Source: Winogradskya humida (GTDB lineage: Bacteria > Actinomycetota > Actinomycetes > Mycobacteriales > Micromonosporaceae). Taken from it: a DNA stretch of 64,000 nt. The notes under the pieces were generated by a model. That model did not search any database, was not told where the DNA came from, and saw nothing but the letters and a program-made list of their open reading frames with translations. The stretch spans positions 186,001 to 250,000 of the forward strand of contig NZ_BOMN01000041.1 in assembly GCF_016862215.1 (NCBI RefSeq), in the 5' to 3' direction. The position numbers and the translations under genes were made by a program. This document shows positions 44,887-52,954 of the stretch, piece by piece. Each line of letters opens with the position of its first letter. Within the stretch, counting starts at the first letter, position 1.

Positions 44887-45527
44887 CCCGCGTAGTCCTC
44901 GCGGAGGACGGCGTCCTGCTCCGCGAAGGCCTGGTCAGCGTCCTCGCCCGCTTCGGCTTCGACGTGGTGGCAGCCGTCAGCGACGCCGAAGAGCTGGTCG
45001 CCGTGGTTGCCGAACACCACCCCGACCTGGTCATCACGGACATCCGCATGCCCCCGACATTCCGCGACGAGGGCCTCCAAGCAGCCGTGGCCCTCCGCCG
45101 GCTCCGCCCGGACCTCCCCATCGTGGTCCTCAGCCAATACGTCCAGGCCGACTACGCCACCACCCTGCTCAGCACGGGCGACGGCCGAGCAGTCGGCTAC
45201 CTACTCAAAGACCGGGTAGCCGACGTCCAGGACTTCGCCAAATCCCTGCAATCAGTAACCGCCGGCGCCACAGTCATCGACCCCGAAGTGGTCCGCCGCC
45301 TCCTGCACCGCCCCCCGGACCCGCTGACCACCCTCTCCACCCGGGAACGCGAAGTCCTCTCCCTGGTAGCCGAGGGCCACTCCAACTCGGCGATCGCCAC
45401 CCGCCTCTTCATCACCGAAGCCGCCATCACCAAACACGTCGGCAACATCCTCACCAAGCTCAACCTCCCACCCACCGACCAGGCCAACCGCCGAGTCCTG
45501 GCCGTCCTCCGCTACCTCCGCGCCTGA
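44883..45527 (+). CDS. NarL/FixJ-family response regulator
   Basis: 214 residues. Receiver domain 1-125 with acidic pair Glu8-Asp9, phospho-acceptor Asp53 in VITDIRMP, and Lys in YLLKDRV. LuxR-type HTH 148-205: LSTREREVLSLVAEGHSNSAIATRLFITEAAITKHVGNIL. It is the partner of the kinase immediately upstream. Its likely targets include its own promoter. Confidence 0.95.
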   Translation: MTRVVLAEDGVLLREGLVSVLARFGFDVVAAVSDAEELVAVVAEHHPDLVITDIRMPPTFRDEGLQAAVALRRLRPDLPIVVLSQYVQADYATTLLSTGDGRAVGYLLKDRVADVQDFAKSLQSVTAGATVIDPEVVRRLLHRPPDPLTTLSTREREVLSLVAEGHSNSAIATRLFITEAAITKHVGNILTKLNLPPTDQANRRVLAVLRYLRA

Positions 45528-45530
45528 CCG

Positions 45531-45872
45531 TCAGCCGTGCTGCCGCAGGGGCTTGCTCATCTGCAGGTAGGCGCTGCCGTCCCAGGCGACCGCCTGCCGG
45601 TCCAGCACATATCCGTTGGCGAGGTAGAAGTCGCGGGCGTGCATGGCGACTCCGGCGTAGATCGTCGAGTGGGCTGTGCGCGTACTGAAATCGTGCTCGG
45701 TCCAATGCAGTAAGGCTGAGCCGATGCCCTGGCGGGTGAAGGCCGGGTCGACGTCGGCGAGAAGGGTCGCCACCTCGCCGGGGGAGTAGGCGGTGGGTGC
45801 TTGTGCCGAGAACGCGGCGTGGCGGATCTGCAGGAGGCGTGGGACGTCGGTGGGGTGAGCTGGGGTGATCAT
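45531..45872 (-). CDS. GNAT acetyltransferase with internal deletion
   Basis: 113 residues, against about 150 for the family. The N-terminal helix region (TDVPRLLQIRHAAFSAQAPTAYSPGEVATLLADV) runs directly into the acetyl-CoA loop (DPAFTRQGIGSALLHW) and the C-terminal FYLANGYVLDR. Strands beta2-beta4, about 35-40 residues, are missing. The junction reads through GACGTCGAC, suggesting deletion between short repeats with the frame kept. It is probably inactive, or a pseudogene with an intact reading frame. It is divergent from the gene at 45918. Confidence 0.7.
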   Translation of the reverse strand: MITPAHPTDVPRLLQIRHAAFSAQAPTAYSPGEVATLLADVDPAFTRQGIGSALLHWTEHDFSTRTAHSTIYAGVAMHARDFYLANGYVLDRQAVAWDGSAYLQMSKPLRQHG

Positions 45873-45917
45873 GCTCGGGAGGCCTACCCGTCGGCGAAAG
45901 TGGGTAACCGGGTCGCC

Positions 45918-46334
45918 ATGACGTACCGGGTTGAGTACAACGGCGAGGACCTTGAGGTCGCCACCCTGGATTCTGCGCTGGACAACGCGAAGCATGCGAT
46001 TGCCAGTGATGTCGGGCAGATCAGTGGGTGGGCCGTTGAGCATGACGAGACGATCAACGACTGGTTTGTGCAGGGTGTGCTCGACGGGCAGGCGGTGGGG
46101 CCGACCGCGGTGGTGAGCGGGCCGGAGCCGATGCTGATGGCGGAGACGCGACGGGCGCCCGCGGCTGCGGAGCGTGAGGTGCTGCGGATGACCGTCACCG
46201 GGGCGACACCGGCGGAGGCGTTGCAGATGGCCGCGTCGTGGCTGGCCGGGCGGCCGGAGATCATCGACGTGGACGACATCGGATGGCACCCGACCCGGGC
46301 GGGGTACCAGGCCAAGATCTACTACCGGGCCTGA
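45918..46334 (+). CDS. Hypothetical protein
   Basis: 138 residues, cytosolic, acidic. Opens TYRVEYNGEDLEVATLDSAL; the second half, from ALQMAASWLAGRPEI, ends with HPTRAGYQAKIYYRA. No recognised family, membrane segment or motif. Codon bias and a plausible start support a real gene. The 45-bp gap to the divergent GNAT gene contains TACCC...GGGTA, possibly a small operator. Confidence 0.65.
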   Translation: MTYRVEYNGEDLEVATLDSALDNAKHAIASDVGQISGWAVEHDETINDWFVQGVLDGQAVGPTAVVSGPEPMLMAETRRAPAAAEREVLRMTVTGATPAEALQMAASWLAGRPEIIDVDDIGWHPTRAGYQAKIYYRA

Positions 46335-46362
46335 GAGCCGCGGGCCTTAAGAAACGCGGGCC

Positions 46363-46902
46363 TTAAGAGACGCGGGCCTGGGTATTCAGGACCGCGAAGA
46401 GCAGCCGGTCGCGCCAGGAGCCGCGGATCAGGAAATGGTCGTGCAGGTGCCCCTCCTGCGTCATGCCGATCTTGCGCAGCACTGCCGCGGAACCGGCGTT
46501 CGACGGGTCGCATGTAGCGGTGACCCGGTGCAGGCCCAGTTCGTCGAAGGCGAGGCTGATCAGGGCCTGTCCGGCTTCGGTGGCGTACCCGTGGCCCTGG
46601 GCCGGCCCGGCGATCAGATAGCCCATCGTGGCGCGCTTGTTCTCCGGGCTCTCGATGTGGAGTTCCGCCGAGCCGATCAGGGCGTCGTCGGCGGCCCGGA
46701 CCACCGCGAAACGGTATGCCCGCCGCGGCCGCTCGGTCTCGGACAGCAACGCCAGCCCGAGGAAGATGCTGGTCTCCTCGGGGGTGTTCGGCCCCCAGTC
46801 CATCCACCGTACGATCTCCGGGTCGGACGCGAACGCGTGCACGGCGTCATGGTCGCCGGCTCGGAACGCGCGCAGTAAAAGTCGTTGGGTTCTGAGTTCC
46901 AC
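46363..46902 (-). CDS. GNAT N-acetyltransferase (RimJ-like)
   Basis: 179 residues from GTG 46902. It opens VELRTQRLLLRAFRAGD; AIGSAEL-like LIGSAELHI, IAGPAQGHGYATEAGQALI (acetyl-CoA loop) and NAGSAAVLRKIGM are standard. It acetylates a protein N-terminus or small molecule; the substrate is unknown. A TTG at 46920 would extend it by six residues, but CATAAT lies exactly six bases before GTG 46902, arguing for a leaderless start there. It is divergent from a nucleotidyltransferase gene, with promoter elements overlapping. Confidence 0.88.
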   Translation of the reverse strand: MELRTQRLLLRAFRAGDHDAVHAFASDPEIVRWMDWGPNTPEETSIFLGLALLSETERPRRAYRFAVVRAADDALIGSAELHIESPENKRATMGYLIAGPAQGHGYATEAGQALISLAFDELGLHRVTATCDPSNAGSAAVLRKIGMTQEGHLHDHFLIRGSWRDRLLFAVLNTQARVS

Positions 46903-46920
46903 CGTCGGATTATGACCCAA
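46903..46920. promoter_or_regulatory. Overlapping divergent -10 elements
   Basis: ATTATG at 46909-46914 reads CATAAT on the minus strand, six bases before GTG 46902. On the plus strand TTATGA/TATGAC (46910-46916) lies four to six bases before ATG 46920. Both genes would be leaderless and could not be transcribed at the same moment from one DNA copy. Confidence 0.45.
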
Positions 46921-47579
46921 TGACCTCCGCCGAAATCGAGCAGCTCGCCGCCGATCCCGCCGTCGAGGGCCTGATCCTCACCGGCTCGCACGCCCGCGGC
47001 ACGGCCACCGTCCACTCCGACCGCGACCTGGTCATGATCGGCCCGGCGCACTACGCGCGACGCACCGCAACCCTGGACGTCGCGGTGGTGACCATCGAAG
47101 ACCTCGCGGACACTTCAGACATCTGGCAGCGGTACGCATTCCGCGGCGCGAAAACCCTCGTCGACCGCCGTGCCGGTCAGATCACCGACCTCGTACACCG
47201 CCAGGCGACCCCCACGCCCCAGGAAGCAGTCGCCTGGTCCCGAGAAGGCCTGGACGGCTACGTGAACTTCCTCTACCGCGCCGCGAAAAGCCGCCGCGAC
47301 AACGAGCACGTGGCCGCCCGCCTGGACGAGGCGGAAAGCGTGTCGTGGCTGCTGCTGACCGTGTTCGCACTGCACGGCCGCGTCCGCCCGTACAACAAAT
47401 ACCTGCGCTGGGAACTGGAGACCTACCCGCTCGACCCGCCATGGGACGCCACCACCCTGCCGGAACGCGCAGTGGCGAACCCGGCGTCATTCTTCCCCGC
47501 GGTGGAAGCCCTGGCCCGCGACCAGGGCCACGGCGACATCCTCGACGCCTGGGGTGACGACCTCGCACTACTGAGATAA
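46920..47579 (+). CDS. Nucleotidyltransferase domain protein
   Basis: 219 residues. N-terminal pol-beta-type domain: LTGSHARGTATVHSDRDL with Gly-Ser at 22-23 and metal ligands Asp34 and Asp36, third acid Asp53 in LDVAVV. The C-terminal helical region (about 95-219) may bind substrate, as in antibiotic nucleotidyltransferases. It probably transfers NMP to a small molecule or RNA. No HEPN partner is adjacent, so I do not call it a toxin-antitoxin pair. A likely leaderless start at ATG 46920. Confidence 0.8.
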   Translation: MTSAEIEQLAADPAVEGLILTGSHARGTATVHSDRDLVMIGPAHYARRTATLDVAVVTIEDLADTSDIWQRYAFRGAKTLVDRRAGQITDLVHRQATPTPQEAVAWSREGLDGYVNFLYRAAKSRRDNEHVAARLDEAESVSWLLLTVFALHGRVRPYNKYLRWELETYPLDPPWDATTLPERAVANPASFFPAVEALARDQGHGDILDAWGDDLALLR

Positions 47580-47587
47580 CCGAAGGG

Positions 47588-48808
47588 CTACTGAGGTAGC
47601 GGAAGCGTGGCCCATGCTGCCAGGGCGGCCTCGCTGGTGATCTCGTCGAGGCCCAGCACCGCGGCCCCCTGCAGCGGCCCGTCGTCCCCGTGCACGGCAT
47701 CGACCACCGCGGGCGGCCGTCCCTTGTGGAACGCCATCAGCCCGTCGAGATAAGCCTGCTCGAAGGCGTCCGGCGCCGCCCGCCGCAGCAGCGGTGCCAG
47801 CCCGCCGAGCGTCACGGTCGCCGGATCATGCACGTTGACCAGCGCCCCCACCCCGCCACCCAGCGCCGCCGCAACCCTGGCAACCGCCGGCCCCGCCGCA
47901 TCGGCCGGCCCCGCCGCAACCGCATCGCCCGCCGCAACAGCCGCGCCCCCTCCGAGGTGATCCCGGAGGAACGCCGCCGGGTCCTGCGGCTCGGCCACCC
48001 CGAGATGCCGGGCGAGGGCACGCCCGTCCACCTCCAGGTCCCAGCACCCCCGGGCCCCGCAAGGACAGATCAAGCTCCGGTCACCGTACGGCTGATGCCC
48101 GTACTCTCCCGCCGCCCCGTGCGATCCCGTGGCAGGCCGCCCGTCCACCGTGACCGTCCCGCCGATCCCCACGACAACCATCAGGTGCAGCGCCGTCGAC
48201 GCCCCGACCGACGCCCCGGTGCGTGCCTCGGCGACCCCGGCCAGTGTCGCGTCGTTGCCGAGCAGCAGCGGCACGTCACCGGCAACCAGGCCCAGATCAA
48301 CATCACGCCAGCCCAGCGTGGCGGACTGCACGAGCCGCCCCTCATGCACCGTGCCCGCGACGGCCAGAGACACACCCCGGACCCGATTTCCGTACGCCCG
48401 GAGCACCGCGTCCACCCGCCCCCGGATCGCCGCCAGCACCGCCCGCGGCGACCGTGACCCGTGCCGGACGCTCGCCGTCTCGGTGAGCTGCCCGTCGAGC
48501 GTGACCACCGCTGAGCGCCACTCCGCGGTGCGCAGATCAACGGCCAGCAGCACCGGCCCCTCGGGGTGGGCGCCGAGCACGGTCGTGGGCCGGCCGCGCT
48601 GCCCCGTGGCCCGGGGCGCGGGCGTCTCCTCGAGCAGTCGCATCGCTCGCAGCCGGGCGGTGATCTCGGTGGCCAGTCCGCTGTTGAGCCGCAGGTCCTG
48701 GGTGAGTTCGGCGCGGGTGCCGCCGGGGTGGGCGCGTACCCAGGTGAGGATCTGGGCGGCCGTGTGCCACCGGGCTTCACCCGCTGTCAATCTGCCGGAA
48801 CTTGCCAT
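47588..48808 (-). CDS. ROK-family transcriptional repressor
   Basis: 406 residues from ATG 48808. A winged HTH (about 15-72; ILTWVRAHPGGTRAELTQDLRLN) is followed by a ROK domain. The zinc motif CPCGARGCWDLE is intact; the N-terminal DxGxT ATP motif is absent (LAVDLRTAEW), so it is a sugar-responsive regulator rather than a kinase. An Ala/Gly/Pro-rich stretch (about 290-315) looks repeat-derived. It is divergent from HAD-MFS genes over a 61-bp gap containing a 23-bp inverted repeat, its likely operator. Confidence 0.88.
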   Translation of the reverse strand: MASSGRLTAGEARWHTAAQILTWVRAHPGGTRAELTQDLRLNSGLATEITARLRAMRLLEETPAPRATGQRGRPTTVLGAHPEGPVLLAVDLRTAEWRSAVVTLDGQLTETASVRHGSRSPRAVLAAIRGRVDAVLRAYGNRVRGVSLAVAGTVHEGRLVQSATLGWRDVDLGLVAGDVPLLLGNDATLAGVAEARTGASVGASTALHLMVVVGIGGTVTVDGRPATGSHGAAGEYGHQPYGDRSLICPCGARGCWDLEVDGRALARHLGVAEPQDPAAFLRDHLGGGAAVAAGDAVAAGPADAAGPAVARVAAALGGGVGALVNVHDPATVTLGGLAPLLRRAAPDAFEQAYLDGLMAFHKGRPPAVVDAVHGDDGPLQGAAVLGLDEITSEAALAAWATLPLPQ

Positions 48809-48836
48809 GACCACCGCCTTCACGCCTATCCTGAAG

Positions 48837-48859
48837 ATATCCTCGTGCAACGAGAATAT
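48837..48859. promoter_or_regulatory. Probable ROK operator
   Basis: ATATCCTCGT (48837-48846), GCA, ACGAGAATAT (48850-48859): 10-bp arms with one mismatch. A/T-rich ends around a CTCGT/ACGAG core, placed between the divergent ROK and HAD genes and ending one base before the HAD ribosome-binding site GGAGGA. Confidence 0.65.
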
Positions 48860-48869
48860 TGGAGGAACC

Positions 48870-49475
48870 GTGGACCTCAGCGCCATCCGGGCAGTGCTCT
48901 TCGACATGGACGGCACCCTGGTCGACTCGGACGCCGCCGTCGAGCGCGCCTGGACGGTGTGGGCCGGAGAGTACGGCGTCGACCCCGCCGCCGTCATGGC
49001 GGTCTCGCACGGCGCGCCGGCTGGGCGTACGGTCCGGATCGTGCGGCCCGACCTGACCGAACCGCAGGTCAGAGCCGCCGCCGACCGCCAGCTGGAGCTG
49101 CAGTACGACGATCTGTCCGACGTCGTCGCCACCCCGGGCGCCCACGACCTGCTGGCCGGGCTCACCCTTCCGTGGGCGGTCGTGACCAGCGCCGACGTCC
49201 GCCTGGCGAAGGCGCGCCTGGGTGCGGCCGGCATCGAGGTCCCGGTCCTGGTCACGGTGGACGACATCCGGGTGGGCAAGCCGGACCCGGAGGGCTATCT
49301 GCGCGGCGCCGAGCTCCTCGGTGTGGCACCCGCCCGGTGCCTCGTGGTCGAGGACGCCGAGGTCGGCGTGACAGCGGGCCGGGCCGCGGGCGCGATCGTG
49401 GCCGCGCTCAAGGGCGTCGACGGCGACCTGCGCATCACCAGCCTGGCCGAACTCGCCCCGCTGCTCGCCCCATGA
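48870..49475 (+). CDS. HAD-superfamily sugar phosphatase-like hydrolase
   Basis: 201 residues from GTG 48870 with GGAGGA upstream. HAD motif I LFDMDGTLVDSD (nucleophile Asp), motif II VVTSADV, motif III Lys in VGKPDPEGY, motif IV VVEDAEVGV. This is the subfamily IA pattern of sugar phosphatases and beta-phosphoglucomutases. With the ROK repressor and MFS transporter it suggests a small sugar-phosphate operon; the sugar is unknown. Its stop overlaps the MFS start (ATGA). Confidence 0.88.
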   Translation: MDLSAIRAVLFDMDGTLVDSDAAVERAWTVWAGEYGVDPAAVMAVSHGAPAGRTVRIVRPDLTEPQVRAAADRQLELQYDDLSDVVATPGAHDLLAGLTLPWAVVTSADVRLAKARLGAAGIEVPVLVTVDDIRVGKPDPEGYLRGAELLGVAPARCLVVEDAEVGVTAGRAAGAIVAALKGVDGDLRITSLAELAPLLAP

Positions 49476-50614
49476 CCACGATCGGGACCCTCCGCCCGCG
49501 CGGGCTGTCGCCGGTCATGCAGGCCGGCATTGCGCAGGGCGTGCTCGGTTTCGGCATCACCGGGCTCGGCGCGTGCCTCGTCCTGCTCGCCGGGGACCTC
49601 GGCGTGGCCCCGGAAAGTCTGGCCTGGTTACCTGCCACGTTCGGGTTCGGCCTCCTGGCGACGGCTCCCGCCGGGCCGTACCTGCTGCGTCATGGCCCGC
49701 GCCTTGCCCTGGTGACGGGATCACTGGCCCTCGCGGCCGGCCTGACGCTGCTGGCGCTCTCCTCCGCGATGCCCCTGGTGGTCGCGGGTGCCCTGCTGCT
49801 CGGCGTGGGCGGCGCGGCTTTCGTGCTGGTCACACCCGCCCTGCTGGCCGGGGCCGGTACGACGTCCCAGCTCTCCAGGGCCACCGCCGTGGGGAGTGCC
49901 GCCGCGGTGCTCGCGCCCGCTCTCATCGGCGGCGTGGACGCTACCGGGCTGGTGAACGGGCGGATCGCGCTGCTGGCCGGCGTACCGTTGCTGCTGTTTC
50001 TGGCCCTGACTGCCCGCCCTGGCGCGCCCGTCGGGTCCTCGCCGGTGTCGCGTCCCGCGCTGAGCGTTACGGGACGGCGCTGGACCGTGATGGTCCTGGC
50101 CGTCTCGGTGGAATTCTGCTTCACGATCTGGGCCGTCGCGCGGCTGGCCGGAACCGGACTACCCGTGTCCCGCGCCGCCCTGCTGGGCACGGCCTTCCCG
50201 ATCGGCATGGCACTGGGCCGAGCCGTTGCGCCGCTGCTCCTGGGCGTGCTCCCGGTGCGCCGCGGGGGCGTCCCGATTCCGCTGACCGGCATGGTTCCCC
50301 TCGCATCCTTGGTGACGGCGGCGGGAGCGGTCCTGGTGGTCGCTTCCGGTCACCCGGCGGTGGTGACCGCGGGCCTGGTGGTAGCCGGCCTGGGGGTGGC
50401 GACGCTCTACCCGGTCACGCTCGCCACCTTGGTCGCGACTCCGGGCCTGAGCGGCAGGCACGCCGCATCCCTGGGAGCCCTCGCTTCAGGTGCGGCCATC
50501 GTGGCCGCCCCAGTAGCCCTCGCCCGCCTCGCCAACATCCTGGACCTGCGCCTCGCCTACCTCATCACCCTCCCCCTCCTCGCCGCCCTCCTCACCCTCC
50601 GCCGCCGCGACTAA
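49472..50614 (+). CDS. MFS transporter
   Basis: 380 residues with 12 predicted helices. The loop 2-3 segment GPYLLRHGPRLALV corresponds to the GxLaDrxGrr motif in a diverged form. This looks like an efflux or sugar exporter of the YbfB/CynX-like size. Co-translated with the HAD phosphatase, so it may export or import the dephosphorylated sugar. Immediately after its stop come three copies of a 14-bp G/C repeat. Confidence 0.85.
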   Translation: MTTIGTLRPRGLSPVMQAGIAQGVLGFGITGLGACLVLLAGDLGVAPESLAWLPATFGFGLLATAPAGPYLLRHGPRLALVTGSLALAAGLTLLALSSAMPLVVAGALLLGVGGAAFVLVTPALLAGAGTTSQLSRATAVGSAAAVLAPALIGGVDATGLVNGRIALLAGVPLLLFLALTARPGAPVGSSPVSRPALSVTGRRWTVMVLAVSVEFCFTIWAVARLAGTGLPVSRAALLGTAFPIGMALGRAVAPLLLGVLPVRRGGVPIPLTGMVPLASLVTAAGAVLVVASGHPAVVTAGLVVAGLGVATLYPVTLATLVATPGLSGRHAASLGALASGAAIVAAPVALARLANILDLRLAYLITLPLLAALLTLRRRD

Positions 50615-50617
50615 CCA

Positions 50618-50664
50618 CCGCCCCGCGCCGGCCGCCCCGCGCCGGCCGCCCCGCGCCGGCCGCG
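50618..50664. repeat. 14-bp tandem repeat (CCCCGCGCCGGCCG x3)
   Basis: Three consecutive units in the gap after the MFS gene, followed by a degenerate fourth. Pure G/C; it can fold on itself and may serve as a terminator. Confidence 0.6.
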
Positions 50665-50710
50665 CCGCACCGCACCGGCCCAGCCCAGAGCTGGGCAGTG
50701 ACCCGCGCCC

Positions 50711-50732
50711 TAGTATTTCAGATTTGAAGGAG
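50711..50732 (+). promoter_or_regulatory. MarR promoter/operator candidate
   Basis: TAGTAT (50711-50716) is a good -10; TTCA-GATT-TGAA (50717-50728) just downstream is a small palindrome where a MarR dimer could block elongation; GAAGGAG (50726-50732) is the ribosome-binding site, somewhat far (14 bases) from ATG 50747. Confidence 0.4.
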
Positions 50733-50746
50733 TTACTGTCTCTGTC

Positions 50747-51226
50747 ATGGCCGAACCGCTGGACGCCCGTCAGCAAGCGATGTGGCGCGCCTACATCGAC
50801 AGCTCCTGGGCGCTGCAGACCCGGCTCGAGGACGAGCTGCGCGCGGCGACCGGGCTGAGCATGCCGGACTATCACGTGCTGGTGGTGCTCTCGGAATCGC
50901 CGGGGCAGCGCCTGCGCATGGGCGAGCTCGCCGGCCGGATGGTGTTCTCGCCGAGCCGCGTGACCTACCAGATCGCGCAGATGGTCAAACGCGGTCTGGT
51001 CCGCAAACAGAGTTGTCCCGACGACGGCCGCGGTCAGGAAGCAGTACTGACCGCCGACGGTCTCGCCGCCCTCGAAAAGGCCGCGCCGCTGCACCTCGCC
51101 ACCGTCCGCGACAGCTTCGTCGACGACCTCGACGACCACGAGATCGCCACCCTGACCGCTGTCTTCAGCCGTCTCGGCCCCCGACTGCGCCCCGCCACCC
51201 CACTTCTCACGCAAGGGAAACGCTGA
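50747..51226 (+). CDS. MarR-family transcriptional regulator
   Basis: 159 residues. Winged HTH in residues 45-110: RMGELAGRMVFSPSRVTYQIAQMVKRGLVRKQ, wing PDDGRGQEAVLTADG. Dimerisation helices at both ends. It probably represses its own operon and responds to a phenolic or oxidant. The TGA overlaps the pirin ATG (TGATG), a common actinobacterial pair. Confidence 0.92.
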   Translation: MAEPLDARQQAMWRAYIDSSWALQTRLEDELRAATGLSMPDYHVLVVLSESPGQRLRMGELAGRMVFSPSRVTYQIAQMVKRGLVRKQSCPDDGRGQEAVLTADGLAALEKAAPLHLATVRDSFVDDLDDHEIATLTAVFSRLGPRLRPATPLLTQGKR

Positions 51227-52197
51227 TGCCCGCGATCACCGTCGACGACGTCCTCGTGCTGCCGCGCCTGCCGCAGCTCGACCCTGCCACCACCACTTAT
51301 CGCGCGGTCCGGCGCCTGACCACGGCCCCCAGCGGCTACGAGGGCGAGGGTTTCCCGGTCCGCCGTGCCTTTGCCGGCGTACCCATGAATGAGCTGGACC
51401 CCTTCATCCACCTGGACCAGATGGGTGAGGTGGACTATGCGCCGGGTGAGCCGAAGGGGACGCCGTGGCACCCCCACCGTGGCTTCGAGACCGTGACCTA
51501 CATGATCGACGGCACGATGGACCACCAGGATTCCCTCGGTGGCGGCGGCAGCATCACCAACGGTGACACCCAGTGGATGACCGCGGCCAGCGGCATCCTG
51601 CACATCGAGGCCCCGCCGGAGCAGCTCGTCACCACGGGTGGCCTTTTCCACGGCCTGCAGCTCTGGGTCAACCTGCCCCGCGCGGCGAAGATGATCGCCC
51701 CGAAATACCAGGACATCCGTGGCAAGGAGTCGGCCCTGCTGACCACGGCCGACGGCGGCAGCCTGATCCGGGTCATCGCCGGTGAGGTGGGCGGTCACGC
51801 GGGCCCCGGCTCGACCTTCACCCCGATCAACCTGGCCCACGTGACGCTGCAGCCGGGTGCCCAGCTCGACCTCCCGTGGCAGCCCGACTACAACGCCCTG
51901 GTCTACGTCCTCGCCGGCCGCGGCACGGTCGGCGTGGAGAAGCGCCCGATCCAGATCGGCCAGCTCGCCGCCCACTCGGCCGGCGACGCGATCCGGGTCA
52001 ACGCCGCCGCGACCCAGGACACCAACATCCCGGCGATGGAGCTCTTCATCATGGGCGGCCGCCCGATCCGCGAGCCGGTCGCCCACTACGGCCCGTTCGT
52101 CATGAACACCCAGGAAGAGCTCAAGCAGGCCTTCGAGGACTTCCAGAAGGGCCGCCTCGGCGTCATCCCCGCCGGCCGGCTGCCGCACACCAACTAG
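51226..52197 (+). CDS. Pirin family protein
   Basis: 323 residues, two cupin domains. Metal ligands are His82 and His84 in TPWHPHRGFETVTYM, His126 and Glu128 in GILHIEAP, the complete Fe set. The C-terminal cupin lacks them. Pirins act as Fe sensors or quercetin dioxygenases; with a MarR regulator upstream a role in aromatic/oxidant response is likely. Its stop codon is the first base of the left arm of a large inverted-repeat element. Confidence 0.92.
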   Translation: MPAITVDDVLVLPRLPQLDPATTTYRAVRRLTTAPSGYEGEGFPVRRAFAGVPMNELDPFIHLDQMGEVDYAPGEPKGTPWHPHRGFETVTYMIDGTMDHQDSLGGGGSITNGDTQWMTAASGILHIEAPPEQLVTTGGLFHGLQLWVNLPRAAKMIAPKYQDIRGKESALLTTADGGSLIRVIAGEVGGHAGPGSTFTPINLAHVTLQPGAQLDLPWQPDYNALVYVLAGRGTVGVEKRPIQIGQLAAHSAGDAIRVNAAATQDTNIPAMELFIMGGRPIREPVAHYGPFVMNTQEELKQAFEDFQKGRLGVIPAGRLPHTN

Positions 52198-52358
52198 GGC
52201 GTATCTGATGGATCACGACGGCCTGCGCCGGGCCCAGCTTCCGTCTCGCGGCGCGTGACGAAGGGGTGAATACCGGTTTTGTATTCACCCCTTCGTCACA
52301 CTTGCGACACGAAACCTGGACCTCGCCGCAGACTCGCCGTGATCCATCAGATACGCCC
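52197..52358. repeat. Nested inverted-repeat element (162 bp)
   Basis: Outer arms 52197-52217 and 52338-52358 are perfect 21-bp inverted repeats (core CGTATCTGATGGATCACG). Centred inside is a perfect 19-bp stem, 52255-52273 and 52281-52299 (core GACGAAGGGGTGAATAC), with a 7-base loop CGGTTTT. The element fills the whole gap between the stop of pirin and the stop of the convergent SUFU gene. It could be a bidirectional terminator, a structured RNA or a MITE-like repeat. Confidence 0.8.
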
Positions 52359-52362
52359 CGAG

Positions 52363-52938
52363 TCAGAACACCACGTCGGGGCGGGCGGGGTCGGTGAGGT
52401 CCGGGTCTTCGGTGGCGAAGGCCCGGGCGAGGGCCGGCCAGCCGCGCTCCCGGATGAGCGCGGCCTCCGCGGTGGTGATCGGGATCAGCCAGGTCAGCAC
52501 GATCGGTGTCTCGGCGGTGTGGCAGACCGAGAATTCCTCCGGAAGGTATCGCGGGCTGGCCGCGACCATCGCGGTGGTGCGGGCTCCGGGAAACAGCGGC
52601 CCGCGCGGGCCGATCACCTGTCCGTGTTGCAGACCCGAGCCGCGGGTGACCATTTCGCCGGCGAGCTGGAACAGCAGACCCGCTGCTCGCGGGGGGAAGT
52701 CGCCGGGTGGGACGTGCATCAGGAGCTCCTGATGCCAGGCCTCGCCACTGGGCAGCGTCAGGTGACGCCGGGAGAGACCCACGGTGGTCAGAGTGGTCGC
52801 TCCGCGCAGGCTCGGGTCAGGACCGAAGAACGCGATGTGTACGCCCGGAGGTGTCTCCTCGTCGCCCTGGCTGCCGCCCGTCATCCGGCCGAGATGGGAT
52901 TCCAGGTGTTCGATCAGGTCAGCCACCCGGCGAATCAT
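52363..52938 (-). CDS. Suppressor-of-fused (SUFU) domain protein
   Basis: 191 residues. One SUFU-like domain (PF05076): TTLTTVGLSRRHLTLP, HQELLMHVPPGDFPPRAAGLLFQLAGEMV, and the terminal TWLIPITTAEAALIRERGWPALARAF. Bacterial SUFU proteins are uncharacterised; some occur as immunity proteins in polymorphic-toxin loci. Here it is the third gene of an operon, 16 bp after a Clp N-domain gene, whose first gene is an HTH regulator. Confidence 0.85.
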   Translation of the reverse strand: MIRRVADLIEHLESHLGRMTGGSQGDEETPPGVHIAFFGPDPSLRGATTLTTVGLSRRHLTLPSGEAWHQELLMHVPPGDFPPRAAGLLFQLAGEMVTRGSGLQHGQVIGPRGPLFPGARTTAMVAASPRYLPEEFSVCHTAETPIVLTWLIPITTAEAALIRERGWPALARAFATEDPDLTDPARPDVVF

Positions 52939-52954
52939 TCCAGAGCGGGGATCC

